64,000 nt of DNA, from NCBI GenBank assembly GCA_000469685.2, contig LS997567.1:28353247-28417246 (forward strand), read 5' to 3'. Below, one piece after another: positions 19,330 through 30,374 of this stretch (positions are counted from its first letter, which is position 1; every line of letters starts with the position of its first letter). The notes beneath the pieces are model-generated. The model was not told the DNA's origin. It did not search any database and was given only the letters and a program-made list of their open reading frames with translations. This stretch comes from Haemonchus contortus. Lineage: Eukaryota > Nematoda > Chromadorea > Rhabditida > Trichostrongylidae. Position numbers and translations under genes: made by a program.

Positions 19330-21420
19330 GTAGCTACCAAATACTGTGGTGGTATGTTTCTATACACATGTCAGACGTCGTCTGGATGGCTTGGCACGAG
19401 GAAGGGTCATCGGGGAACACGAAAAAGGTTAACCACGCAGAGTGTAGCTCAGGAGCCTATTATCGCTCGCATCGTTGTTTCATGTGCACGGAGAGCATTC
19501 CGAACCTCTGATACTGCTGCACGAAGGAGAGGAGGGGGTCAACCAAAATCAACTACACTAAGGTATGACCGCTACATTGGGCAGCAGGAACGAAGAGAAC
19601 CATGTTAATCAGCTTTTGTGATTACGATATCATATAACAGGACTTCGAGGCAAGCCATCTCGCGCACTACAGTGGTACGACGACTGCACGGTGGCGGTCT
19701 ATTCGCCCGAAGACCGCATGTTGTTTTCCTTCGACCATCGTGCATCGGTGAGACAGTTGAGGGTGCTGCCAAGAGCATAGCGGATGGACCAATAAGAATG
19801 AAGTCGTGTGCTCTTGACGGATGAGAGCAGATTGGGAGTCGGTATTTGTGTCCAGTTGTAATTACTTCGCACCTTCCTCGCCCATTCACCACTCGCCTAT
19901 GGGGTGACCTCCCTTAATTGGTTGGCTGGTGACCTTTCTGGCAGTCTCATTGTACTGGTATTGATTTTATGGATTGAAGTCTATTATTGTGTTATTATTA
20001 ATGATAGTATAATATTTATTGTTAATATTATTACTATTATACATTTTGAGATAGTTTTTGCCTATGTACTTTCGGTAGAACCTTAGAGAACGTGTTGTGC
20101 CTGGAATCCGGTATATTGGTACGTCATGCTTCCCACTTTTGCTTACCAGCCTTTCCTGCCTTACCTGCAAACATATGTTGGCACTTGGGTATGCCCCGGA
20201 TTTGTAGTAGCCGTAGCTGCCCCTAGGGTCTTGGAAAACGTAAGGTTTTGGTTCACAAAGCTCACAATGCTTGCGGGTGCTGAATGTAAATAAAAGGAAT
20301 TCGGAGCTACAGCACTCGAGGGAACAGAATGAGGAGGTGCAAGGGGAGGAAGGAGTGCAGATACCTGAAATAGAGGTAGTACAGTGTATTGTGGTGGGCT
20401 AGCTAAATATAGGGACTCGTAGAAATAAGAAGGAGCAACAGGAGCAGCTTGTCATGAGTTTAAGCCGGAGAAGACGCTGCGGTCGATTTCGGAGTAGTAC
20501 AAGTCAGACATCGTGCTCATGCGATGACAAACACAGTGCAAAAAGTGAGAAAGGTCACTCTGTTAACAAGTTTGCCTTCAAGCGTCTCGTGAGGATGCAT
20601 GCTGAATGCTTAAACAATGCGATAATTTCTTCCCCCTTTCTTATGATATTTCCAATGATTATTTTAGCCTCCACACCTTTTGCTTTATTATTTATGCGTT
20701 TCATATTTTTTGTTTTGCTTTATTTTATTTCTCAAGTTTTGAATGTAGAGAAGTTTCTCACTTACACAATCGATATTGTTAGACGTGAGGCTAGCTGACT
20801 GACGGAGAGGTCACCAGCCAACGAAATAAGGGAGGTCACCCCCCCAGGCGAGTCAGTGGATGGGCGAGGAAGGTGTGAAGTAATTGCAATTGGACACAAA
20901 TTGGCTCATCCGAGCAGATTCAGTCTGGGTAGTGGTCTGGACTCACCCTTTTATGGCGAGAGGTAAAAGCATGCAACTTTCCCAGAAACGGTCGAACGTG
21001 ATCGTTCTGGTGGTCGAACTGTATTGGTATGGGGAGGCATCATGCTGCATAGACGTACTCACCTCCAGATTGTTGACTGTGGAACCCTTCCCATACAGTG
21101 TTACTGTGACGAGGTATCCCTTCCCCATGTGCGTTTTTTCAAGGCTGCAGTGGGCACTAGATTCATTTTTATGGATGACAGTACGCGACCGTATCGGACA
21201 ACCTATGTCGAGGAGCGCTTGGCACAAGAGCATATTTGGCGAATGGAGTAGCCTGCCCGTTCCCCCGACCTGAATTCCATGGTGCACGTGTGGGATGCAC
21301 TGGATAGACGTGCTGCAGCACGTGTAGATGTACCAGTGACCATCCAACAGTTGTCAGTTGTGCTGATTGAGGAGTGGAATGCCTTATCACAGAACTCATA
21401 ACCAAACTCGTGGAAAGTAT
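19330..21420 (+). pseudogene. Tc1-like transposase, split by an insertion and frameshifts
   Basis: Before the insert, pieces resemble the HTH/DNA-binding half (LTTQSVAQEPIIARIV, RGLRGKPSRALQW-like text near 19640-19680) and the first catalytic region (VLLTDESRLG near 19810-19835). After the insert the same DESRF-like text reappears, followed by RTVLVWGGIMLHRRT (21015-21060), FMDDSTRPYRTTYVEERLAQE (21165-21230) and RSPDLNSMVHVWDAL (21260-21300), the D-D-E order of Tc1 transposases. Cut-and-paste transposase, now inactive: a stop follows HIWRME and frames differ. Confidence 0.8.
19834..20911. mobile_element. MULE-like non-autonomous element nested in Tc1-like element
   Basis: The region 19846-19940 is the reverse complement, with few differences, of 20808-20900 (shared GGGAGGTCACC, GGGCGAGGAAGGTG and GAAGTAATT blocks), giving inverted ends of about 95 bp. 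The 9-mer GAGCAGATT occurs immediately outside at 19825-19833 and 20912-20920. It interrupts the Tc1 transposase exactly there, so it is a real duplication. Long inverted ends plus a 9-bp duplication fit Mutator-like elements. The interior is AT-rich with no transposase; a 114-codon frame (20454-20798) has no recognisable motif. Confidence 0.65.
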
Positions 21421-21834
21421 GGGATCGCGTTGCGGAACATTTATTGCTGTCCGTAGTGATCACACACCCTGTCAGGAACTGCGTCGCTTTATTTGAAGTA
21501 TTAGGATCAATTGTGAGGAACTATGTGTAATCGGTACTTTTGAATAAAGATGTCCTATCTGCTCGTCTTATTTCCATTTTCTGTCAGTTGCTTCCTGTGC
21601 CACAGCGTAATGGTTCTCCATTGGTATGGTATTAGTTTCATCGAGCTCTGTCGTCTGACAGAGGTACAGTAATCGACAGTTGCTTTCGTCCCTAAGTTTT
21701 GCACACAGTGTACATTGAACGCAGAATTTTACAAGCAAGATATTTCCTTTCAAGGCACACACTTATTTGGATAAACAAAACTTCACCCGCCATATATACG
21801 ATGCATCGAAAAGAGACCTCGGGCAAGGACATGG

Positions 21835-22125
21835 GTGGGTTGTACGGCAGGGGTCCGTTTCGCGCGTCCGTCAAAACTAGTTCACGCCGCAACCGTCGCA
21901 CGCTCGGCAAGCGATGTTTGACGAATGCCCCAGTCGTTAATGGTCCATATGATCTGCGTTGGTCAACGGCAAGGAGCCTGTACGGAAGATAACACGAAGT
22001 AGAGCAAATCATTCGCTCTTCTAACACTTGGTGTACTTTGATGTCATCTCGAGATCGTAGAGGGCTGCGCCGCATGCGAAGTGGGCGGGATGACCTTGTT
22101 TGATGGACGCCCTGTATGGACGTTA
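21835..22125 (+). repeat. Dispersed repeat, copy A
   Basis: Blocks CGCGCGTCCGTCAAAACTAG, GCAACCGTCGCACGC and GCGAAGTGGGCGGGAT recur in the same order and strand at 26265-26440. Class unknown; the left edge lies close to the Tc1-like element. Confidence 0.5.
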
Positions 22126-23289
22126 CCCGGTGGGGTAGATAGGAGGTGACCATAGCTTCACGCGCACTTGTTCGAGCCAGAACCCATAGCCAAGATTACT
22201 GGAAGACAAACGTGTCGTACTGTATTTACGTTTTTATTTTTCAGGCTAACACCAATGAAATTATGCCATCATCGAAGAAACGAAATGAGTAAATCTGAGA
22301 CGGAGAAGATTTTTGCACTTGATCAGCTAGTCGGTACTCGTCGACTGGTCTCGTCCCTGTCTTACCAGACCTGAACAACTTGTCTAGTATAGTGCTGTGG
22401 AATAAAGCTACTACCCATGCTAAAAACGTATTTCGAGTTATGTCTGATATACAAGGTTTTTGCCAACGTTCCATCTTCATTTTGAAAGGCTCAACTAGTA
22501 ATAAGACCTAAGGTGACGGGTTCGAGGCTAGTTTATCAAACGCCTCGCATACGCGTCAGTTGTTTGTAGTGATATCTTTAAAATGCAGCGCAAAAAGTGT
22601 ATAGAATGTGAGAGACCACTCCAAAAGCTGTGGTGACTTATAGGTGGTTGGGTGGCGATTTTTGGCAATCATGATCTCAATCACTGTAGATCTCTCTGTT
22701 GATCAAGTTAGATAGGTGGTTCAAAAGGGAATATTTATTCCAATAAACAGAAATATCCTGATTGCAGGTATTGCAGAAGTAAGCGCGTGTTCTGATTTCT
22801 GCCAGAACACTCTCGCGAGCCACGACTAACTAAGATTTACACATAAGAAAGCAAGAGATTTTTCAAAGTCTCAACCCGCTGCCCATTGCATTCATCGCCC
22901 TTTGGAGCCTTAGTCTTGTCGTCCATTTTCACACAATAGCACGTTATAGCCGCAGTGAGTATGAGCTGTCTAGAGGCAACGACCGGAAAGGCCGAGCCTC
23001 GACACCTGCGTGCTTTTTGCAAGCGCCGCTATCCCTCACATCTGCTACTTCTCTAGAGGGGTAGTGTTCGCCCGTGCAAATGAACATCCATGAGCATCCT
23101 GGGAATCATTCGTCGTGCTTACTTTTGTGACAGTTTGTTTTTTTCTTCTAACAAGCGGGAAAGTCGTCTCGTCTCGAAATAATCCCTAGGATTATGTCGC
23201 TCTAGCTTCCTTGACCGCATCCGCAAAGGCCCATAAACATGCATCTTTCAGGAGCTTATTTTCTGCGCCGAGAACTCTGGAACTGTCAT
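22126..23289. other. No recognisable gene
   Basis: Only short frames (such as 22837-23022 on -) without motifs. It may hold decayed parts of the BEL/Pao remnant to the right, since 22850-23050 lies where its RNase H or integrase would be, but I cannot show this. Confidence 0.4.
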
Positions 23290-23501
23290 GTCGGCGTTGA
23301 TTGTCGCCTGAGGCTTTTCCATTTTTGTTGGGGTTTTGGAGAGACGCGGTCATCCCATCTTGGATGTGTGATAAAGATCTCGCTCATTAGAGATTTCCGT
23401 CCAATTATCCATGAGCCAACAGCACCGAGGGGGTCGTACACGAAATCATTTTGACTGATATTTTCTTTCATTTTCTTTCCCTTCGTCAGCGGCGTCTTCA
23501 A
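23286..23501 (-). pseudogene. BEL/Pao RT thumb remnant (copy 3)
   Basis: A minus-strand frame with NDFVYDPLGAVGSWIIGRKSLMSE followed by PRWDDRVSPKPQQKWKSL. The YDPLG and WDD...W landmarks are the Pao RT connection region. The sequence diverges from the equivalent of copies 1 and 2 (GYCYDPLGLLSP), showing a different lineage. Confidence 0.7.
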
Positions 23502-24559
23502 TTCGAAGTTGGTCCTGACTAAAATGCCGTCGGTCTCAGTGTCAATTAATGCCTAGAACTTCATTTCACCGGGTGGAGCAAGGTCGTTCCTTGATATGGC
23601 CAGGTTAACATTAGAATTTAGAAGCCACGATTTGGCCAGTCCAGGAGTGAAAAACATACTCTCGGAGATACCGATTTTGGAAAACAAACTCATACAATTG
23701 GATTTTTTGTAATTCTGGGAAACCTGCTTTTCAGTTCGTGTTTAGAGTAAATTACAGGTTTTTGCTCATTCCTGCTGATAATTCTGTCTAATCTGGGCGT
23801 GAAAATACTGAAAGCATCACTTCAGGGCATTAGGTGATGCAGTGATACCAAACAGCAACCGATTAAAAAGCGGTGCTCTATCGTGTTCGACCTCGTGATC
23901 GGCTTTGTGGTCTTTTAGCCGGGTGTAGCGCGATTCACGCGTCTATATAATGAGGTCGTCTCACGTGAAAGGCGGGAACTCCGCGCTCCGTGAACGAGAC
24001 ATCATGTCTACCATTTTGGTGGGGGCTATAGGAACTTATAAAGGTAAGTAAAAAAAATGATCGACTATGCACGTACACAAAAGGATTGCGGTTATTAGAA
24101 TCGAAACATTCCGAAATGGCTTCTGTTCTGAACTTTGACAAGCTCGAAGGGGCTTCATTGCCGTAGTAAAGGAATTTGCACTACTTCTAGCTATAGACTA
24201 GTGCACATCTTATTTGGTCCATCCCAACTGAAGGGTACTGAAGCAGTCGCATCGAAACACGTTCGTAACCCGCCGCGTAGCGCGTGTGAAGAGCTTTGAT
24301 GGGGTCACGCGTGAATCGAACTTCCCCTTATTACCCAGAGAGAGCGGCGCGAGTCTTTGTTTGCGTTCTTGAGCCTAATCTGCGTGAACGTCCTCAATGT
24401 CACGGTGTAAGAAGAACTTGCTGAAGCGACTCGAAATGAGTTCCTGAATTGTATTCAAACGGTTCTCCATTGTGAATCAGATCAACATGCAATGAGAATT
24501 GTCCTTTTTCTTGTACAAGGCATCGTACACCATTCTCAATAGCGTGGCCTGGTGAGGGC

Positions 24560-25072
24560 GCCACACGGCTGAGCGTGTCATATATTATGTGCCAACGCTA
24601 TCCTGCTGTTTTCGGAAGATCCAATTCAATTATTCCATGATTTTCGAAATTCTTCAGGATCTGGAATACCAGTATGTCTGATCATGTTCAGTTTCAGCTC
24701 TGCCTTTTCATAGCGACGTGATAAATGTTCTCAGGTTTTGAGATATTGCAATGGAAAAGGAATTGCTGTTAACCCAAAGGAGATCGGCTGATATTCTGAA
24801 TCAGGTTTTTGCGATTCGCAGCCCTGAACGTGTACTCCATCTGCTACGACTAGGTCGTGATATCGGTCGAGCCCAACTAAAAGTTTGGGCACCTGTCGCT
24901 CACCTTGCAAATTAGTGTTTGCGACCCAGATCTGGTTGTGCCCAAGGAAATTGGCATCTCCTTCGGTTGATCTTACGGAAGGGAATCCTTCTGTTATGAT
25001 TGGTTTGACTTGTACGGTGGAACCTCGTTCTTTTCCGACGCAGATCCAACCTTTGAAGGTGCGGTTGTGCAA
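24560..25072 (-). pseudogene. BEL/Pao protease C-terminal and RT N-terminal remnant (copy 3)
   Basis: Frame 24731-25072 holds VPKLLVGLDRYHDLV, the stretch that follows the retropepsin core in BEL/Pao elements, then FGLTAIPFPLQYL. A neighbouring frame near 24600-24670 reads ILKNFENHGIIELDLPKTAG, like the start of Pao RT. The active-site DSGA is not visible. Heavily decayed. Confidence 0.55.
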
Positions 25073-25225
25073 TCGAACCGTTTAACGTGTTTTTTACTAG
25101 TGTCGATCGTTGAGCGTTTGTAGTCCTGCTTCATTTGAGTGACCTATGTGTTGGTCTGTCGCGGTCTCTGAGCATCATCGCAATAACGATTGCTAGGCTG
25201 CTATCAGATTGCTGTGTCCGCTGCC

Positions 25226-25520
25226 TTAGTTTTGTTGATCAGTCTCACTCCTTGCCGGCCTTGGATTCATCGTTGGAGCTCTTACGTTGATGCCGACATA
25301 TCTGCTTGCCAGACATATGCTTTGATAGTTTCTGGCCGCAAGTGGGACAATCAGGCTTGTTGCATTGATTGCTTGAGTAGTTGCCGTTGAAACATTTCCA
25401 ACAAAGACATTTCCTTTGGCGATATCGCGTGTCCTTAGGATATCGGTGACGGTTATGCACAGAACAGAATGATGATTGTTGCTTGCGCAGAAGAAGCAGG
25501 TTTGGGACAACCTTCATCAT
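25226..25520 (-). pseudogene. BEL/Pao gag zinc knuckles (copy 3)
   Basis: Two overlapping minus-strand registers carry CFFCASNNHHSVLC, then CLCWKCFNGNYSSNQC and CPTCGQKLSKH. The spacing matches the triple knuckle of copy 2 (10478-10948). A single frame change separates the first knuckle from the others. Confidence 0.7.
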
Positions 25521-26264
25521 TGAATCATCAGTTCTAGAATCATTAGTAGACCTTGTTTCCTCCTATATTCGTTGTTGGAACCCCGCCTTGACAAAGATTT
25601 TGGAGGATATTTCGTTCTCCAGCAGCGTTAAAGGACTCTCAAATGTATATTTTGCTTTTTGCTATCCCGGTATTTCGTCAAAACGTCTTTTCTTACCGTG
25701 TAAGGGAACTTTTTGATGATTGTTTCAGCCTATGTACATCGGTTCGCTAGTGCCTCTGATGTCATATTTGAAAAAGACCATTTGATTTGGGAGTCTGTAA
25801 TTTGAATCCAAGCAATCATCATAGCTTTCTGCATTTTGTGGAACAGCTTTCAAGTCGAGAAGTTACTGCTTTATTTTTGACCTGTTGACCGGTCGGTTGC
25901 TGAATTTATCGTCAAGAGTCTGCTCAATCCATTCATAACTTTCGGCCTTCTCTTTCAGGCTCTCCTTGAGTAGATCATTCTTCTCGATTGTACACAGTTC
26001 ACTGCTTGAGTGAATAAGAAACTCATGGACTGCTCAGTAATCTGGGAGTTCATCTTCGCTACTATGAAGTTTCACTAAGCCGATATGGGTGGTCCCATCC
26101 TTGAAATATTCCCAGAAAAGGGATCCACCAACTTCCCTTGGGTCTAACTTGTCTGGTTAACACTCTGCGTTAATGATCCTTCAATCCTAACAATAGCTGA
26201 AGGTAATTCGAGCTTCCTCAGAGCCCTAGGTGATTTGACTTTAGCCCTACTCAACTGACCTTCT

Positions 26265-26440
26265 AGTGCGTGCGCTTCGTTGCGCGCGTCCTCAAAAACT
26301 AGGTCACGCTGCAGCCGTCGCACGCGGCGCGTCGGCTCGCGATTACTGACAGATGTCGCAGTTGTCAGCAGGGCACACGCGCGAAGTGGGCGGGGCAACT
26401 TAGTTTTGCCGGGCACGCGGAACGGACGTTCTCCGGCTTA
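26265..26440 (+). repeat. Dispersed repeat, copy B
   Basis: Same blocks as at 21835-22125 (GCGCGTCCTCAAAAACTAG, GCAGCCGTCGCACGC and GCGAAGTGGGCGGGGC). It sits within BEL/Pao copy 3 and is shorter than copy A. A minus-strand frame (26144-26416) across it is a by-product of its GC content. Confidence 0.5.
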
Positions 26441-26759
26441 CAGTATGTGAATGAAAGCCTAGACACCGGCCAAATATGTGAATATTGAGTTTTTCAATTT
26501 CCTGAAACTCTATCATGTTCTTTCGTTTTGTCGATTTTCTTTTGAATTGTTACGACAAGAGTTTTTCCGACGAAGTGCTGGTAATAAAAGAGCAACATTC
26601 GCTAGAGCTTTTTCGTAAAGTTCCTCTTCATTTTCAGTATATTCTATATTTGCTCCGTAGCGTTGATATTTTTGCATTAGCGTAGCTGGGACTGAGGCGC
26701 TAGCAATAATTGTTTTTTGTAAAAGTAAGGTGCTTATTGGGTTATGTGAATACCTCAAC

Positions 26760-27155
26760 TTTCTCTGCGTCCCTGACGGCCAAAGGCCAAAGCGCAGAGA
26801 AAGGAGGGTACCGATGAGTTGGGCGTGCTCATGTCATCACCCGCCGCGTCTCTACCCTCTACACCCTCAGCTGACTAGAACGCAGAGATATCTGCAATCG
26901 CTAAGGTCCGCCGTGGCAGCGCTAATTCTCGTGAATAGTGCTCGACCAGTGGGCGCCTACAGTTGTGAAAAAACACAACAGTAACAGATAACTCTCTCAC
27001 ACGTAGTTTTTCTCCTTTTTTCAATGAAGAATATGCATTTTGACGATAGAGAATATTGCAAATCTTTTTATTATTGGGCATTCGTTAAAATATTGAGCAA
27101 CAACATCAACAATAACAATGATATAGTGGGAATCTTAGTGCGCCAGTCGCCGGGC
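26760..27155. other. No recognisable gene
   Basis: Contains a short inverted repeat near 26762-26803 (CTTTCTCTGCG ... GCGCAGAGAAAG) and otherwise unique AT-rich sequence. Confidence 0.4.
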
Positions 27156-27159
27156 CAAA

Positions 27160-29010
27160 AAATTAACTAGTCTTTACATTGTCTTGTGTGGGGCAATATT
27201 GAGAATGACGTGTGCAACCCTGAACCTTTTCATTTCAATAGCACTAACATTAGGGGTTGCTGCCAAATCCCTCACCGGTGTAGCATAAGGCTCGACACTG
27301 GTTAATTGTCCCGTAACGAACCTCAACATTTGTGCAAGTGTAGGCGTTCCTCTGGGGAATACTGTGCGAATTCTAGTGTGGAATCCTTCTGCATGATTAT
27401 GGTTCGGGAGCCGACTGTCGACGAATGGTCCCAAAAGGTGTAGTCGAATCGACCGTCAATACACCAGGTATCATGGCAATACTGCAAAAAAGCAACTGTG
27501 GCAAGATGCTCCTGGACGGTAACCAAGAGTTTGTCGGGGGCTCGGATCGCTTCCGATATGTCTAGGAGCTGTTGTGGCAAAAAGGGAAGCATCTGGATCC
27601 TGCGGAAAGACACTTCTATGGCCCTGTTCTTGCTCATCGCGGATCTCAAATTGACGGCATCACGATGCGGCGGAATGCATTGAGTGTAATGAAAGAAACA
27701 TCTGAACGAAAAATTTAGTCATTAGTGTCTTTATTCGGGAGAATCTATGCAATATACCCTTCCAAGTGCACTCCTGGCGTCTCTCCTTACACTGCCTCCC
27801 TAGCCGGCTTCTTGAAATCCAAGATGACCCTGCAGTTTGGATGGGTCAGAGCTTGGTGACCTCCAAGGAGACCAATTTCATGTCAAAACCATTAGTACAG
27901 AATCCTACACGTCTCCTCGGTAACATCGGGTATGAACGAGAAGGGCAGAAGTATGGCGAAAGAGTGTTCGAACTCTCCGATATTGGTTTAGAACTGCGAC
28001 GACGCTCCACGCCTTACTACTGCGGGGAGGGAATCTGCTTATATCTCCCATCACCCTGAATACGGCAGGTTAAAAAAAAATCCCAAGAAATGTCAGTGTC
28101 CCACTTAAAACACTTTTGAGAGTGAGCTGATTGATTACAGCTGTCCATAGGCTCCCACTTCCCGAGAGAATCATCTCTCCGTCATCTGACAGTAGGAAAT
28201 TTTCTCTGTCAGCAAGACAGGAACACAAAGAGGGATCCTCAAATAGAAAGTCATTCAATGGGTTACTCGAGTGTTTTATGAAATGCCTACAATCCGGCCA
28301 TAAGTTTGTGCATTAATATTCCTGGCATAACATTGAGCTCGATGTATCGGCCTTCTGAAGTTGCCTCGACCGATTGCGGAGGGAAAGGTAAATTACTCCA
28401 CCATTGCTCTCCGCTCTTGAATCAAGAAGTCGTCCAAACACAGCGATTTCCTTTCCAAAAATCTGTGAATTCCTACCTTCCCAATCGGATGGGGAGGTCA
28501 ATTAAAGCTTAGTCCCGAGCGTGGCAGCATAGGGCACAAAGGACATCTTAGCGGTGATATTAATTAACCACGGTACTCACCAAATCTCGGTTCATTCAGC
28601 CTTGCTAGCACCACATTCACCTCCGCCGTTGTGGTCCATGGAGATCTGCGAACGTCGGCGTGATCTCGTTACATCTTTCCAGTACCATGCGTCTCGCAGT
28701 AGCACGAGGAGTACTACGTGGCTCACAGAAATGTGGGCGAGCAGAAGGCTGGATCGGGTATGAAAAACCCATTCCTGACTTTACACGTAATGGTAAAGGG
28801 TAAGCTATAGGATTACTTGCCTCTAGACCTCGGCATTCGCGACAGATGTAAACGTCGGTGATACGATGGGATAAGCGGTTCTTGTAATGGAACTCATAGC
28901 ACAGCTCGTGGTCGTTCAGTAGTATATGACAACGTCTCGGCCCGTTGCTGTGACGGTTGGAACATAGCAGGAACTGGAAAAAAAGCCATGTCGATTAAGT
29001 AGTGATTCAT
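27160..29010 (-). pseudogene. Mutator-like (MULE) transposase remnant
   Basis: On the minus strand, right to left: YEFHYKNRLSHRITDVYICREC (28810-28910, a FLYWCH/zinc-like N-terminal domain), GDGRYKQIP (about 28035-28060, like DGT-F/Y-K of MULEs), VILDFKKPARE (about 27800-27832, D-F-E-like), RCFFHYTQC (about 27690-27716, the GCFFH motif), then RIQMLPFLP, DTWCIDGRFDYTFWD and NHNHAEGFHTRIR (27370-27410, the C-terminal W/H-A-E block). The order is that of MULE transposases. Several frames and stops separate the pieces, so it is dead. The N-terminal assignment is the weakest part. Confidence 0.7.
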
Positions 29011-29904
29011 AAGTGTAAGTAAGCCACACTCACTTGGCACTCTCATCCTTTACGGTACCTTAGGTAACATGCAGCTGGGCACTCACTATGAGAGGTCATC
29101 TACTCCAGGACGACCGTACTACTTCATATACCCTTTGCTCACTACCTATACGAGTGATCTCCTACAAGTTCCTCATCAGATCATGCCGAAGTGGAGCTTC
29201 ATGAAGGATCTAAACCTACCGGCGATATCATGAAAACGTGTATGTAGTATATGGTATTGCACGTGAGACTCTGGGAATAGTTCAATGACAAATGAAAACG
29301 TTCCCGACACCCTTTGTCCATTTTGTTGCTGAAGTTGAAGGCTATGCTATACTGCCATTTCCCTTCCTTTTGTACTCGAGTAATGGCTTCGTATCCACTT
29401 CTTTATCATTGTAAGCTGAAATCGCGTATTTGCAGCTCTTAGGAACAATCAAGAAACTTCTAGGTGGTAGGCCGAGAAACTCAGGGCGTTGTTTTCACGA
29501 TCCCGTTTACATGCTTGTAGAAAGTCTTATGTTATAGCTATCAGCGGGGTCATCAATACTACAAAAAATTAATAAAGAAAATGAGAATAAAATATGTTGT
29601 TAGAAACATACGTTTAGCTATTCCGCCTGTAAACGAAGCGATGTGTAACTTATGGAATTTGTTGTCCAGGCGCTCCAAAATGTCAACCTTTGTCCTCGAT
29701 CTCGAAGTGCTAGAAAGCATGATATACCTTTGAGTTTACGAAGATAAGGATTAAGCAATAACCGTAGCATAATCAAATTGTTATTGTGCAATGCACCCTT
29801 CTTTTCTTTTCCTTATTCTTGAGTGTTCCTTAAATGTTTGTATTTTTGTGGTCAAATGGTTTTTTTCTCTGCACCACAGTCTCTTCGTCCGACAAGCGCA
29901 GCAG
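29011..29904. other. No recognisable gene
   Basis: AT-rich sequence without supported frames or repeats I can match. It could contain the 5' end of the MULE to its left. Confidence 0.4.
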
Positions 29905-29960
29905 TAAGATACTTACTTACTTACTTGGATACTTGGACGCTCGTTGTCGGCTGATAATCC

Positions 29961-30374
29961 TCAGCGGCGAGCACACGCTTCCATCCATTTTTGACGATCT
30001 TGAGCGGTTTGGGACCAGTGTTGACCATCGTTCCCCTGAAGTTTCTTCAGTGAATCACTCCATCTCGTTGCAGGACGGCCAAGTGTGCGTTTAATCTCAC
30101 GTGGGTACCAGAACGTGACGCAAGTGGTCCACCTGTCGTCCGTGCGTCTAACCACGTGCCCTGCCCATCGTTTCTTTGCGTTCCACGCGTACACTCCGGC
30201 GTCACGGATGCCGGACATTGAGCGCATGTCTGCGCTGCGGAGGTTGAGACTTCTCTGCTTTGCGCGGTTGATCTTCAGCAGCGTCCTCTCTAGAGCTCTT
30301 TGTGCGCGAACCAGCATTAGCGTTGACGTCTTGTTCTCCGCCCACGTCTCGGATGCGTAACAGAGTGCTGGCAA
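29961..30374 (-). pseudogene. RTE C-terminal domain, out of frame with the main ORF
   Basis: A 137-codon frame starting MPALCYASETWAEN, with RWAGHVVRRTDDRWTTCV and TLGRPATRWSDSLKK, ending ACARR before a stop. It matches copy B (CYATETWPDN, RWAGHLLRRTDDRW, SGRPPTRWADSF) where copy B is in one frame, so a single indel near 30360-30375 in copy A explains the split. Confidence 0.9.

Larger units (their letters stand above)
19120..21710 (+). mobile_element. Tc1-like element with nested insertion
   Basis: Left end CACTGGTGTGCAAAGCTTAG at 19120 and right end ending GCACACAGTG at 21710 are imperfect inverted repeats flanked by TA (19118-19119 and 21711-21712). The 2591 bp comprise about 1.5 kb of Tc1-like sequence plus a 1078-bp insert with its 9-bp duplication (19834-20920). 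The transposase is on + and broken. Confidence 0.8.
23290..26758 (-). mobile_element. BEL/Pao retroelement copy 3, strongly decayed
   Basis: On the minus strand from right to left: a possible gag N-terminal frame (26513-26758), DUF1759-like text (25720-26100), zinc knuckles (25245-25520), a protease-region frame (24731-25072), the RT start (24600-24700) and the RT thumb (23290-23500). The family differs from copies 1 and 2. It is interrupted at 26160-26440 by the dispersed repeat also seen at 21835. No LTRs are seen. Confidence 0.65.

Noticed and set aside
28313..28501. Retropepsin-like string GRLLDSRAESNGG on -
   Set aside because: Glycine of DSGA is missing and the surroundings are MULE-like, not BEL/Pao-like.
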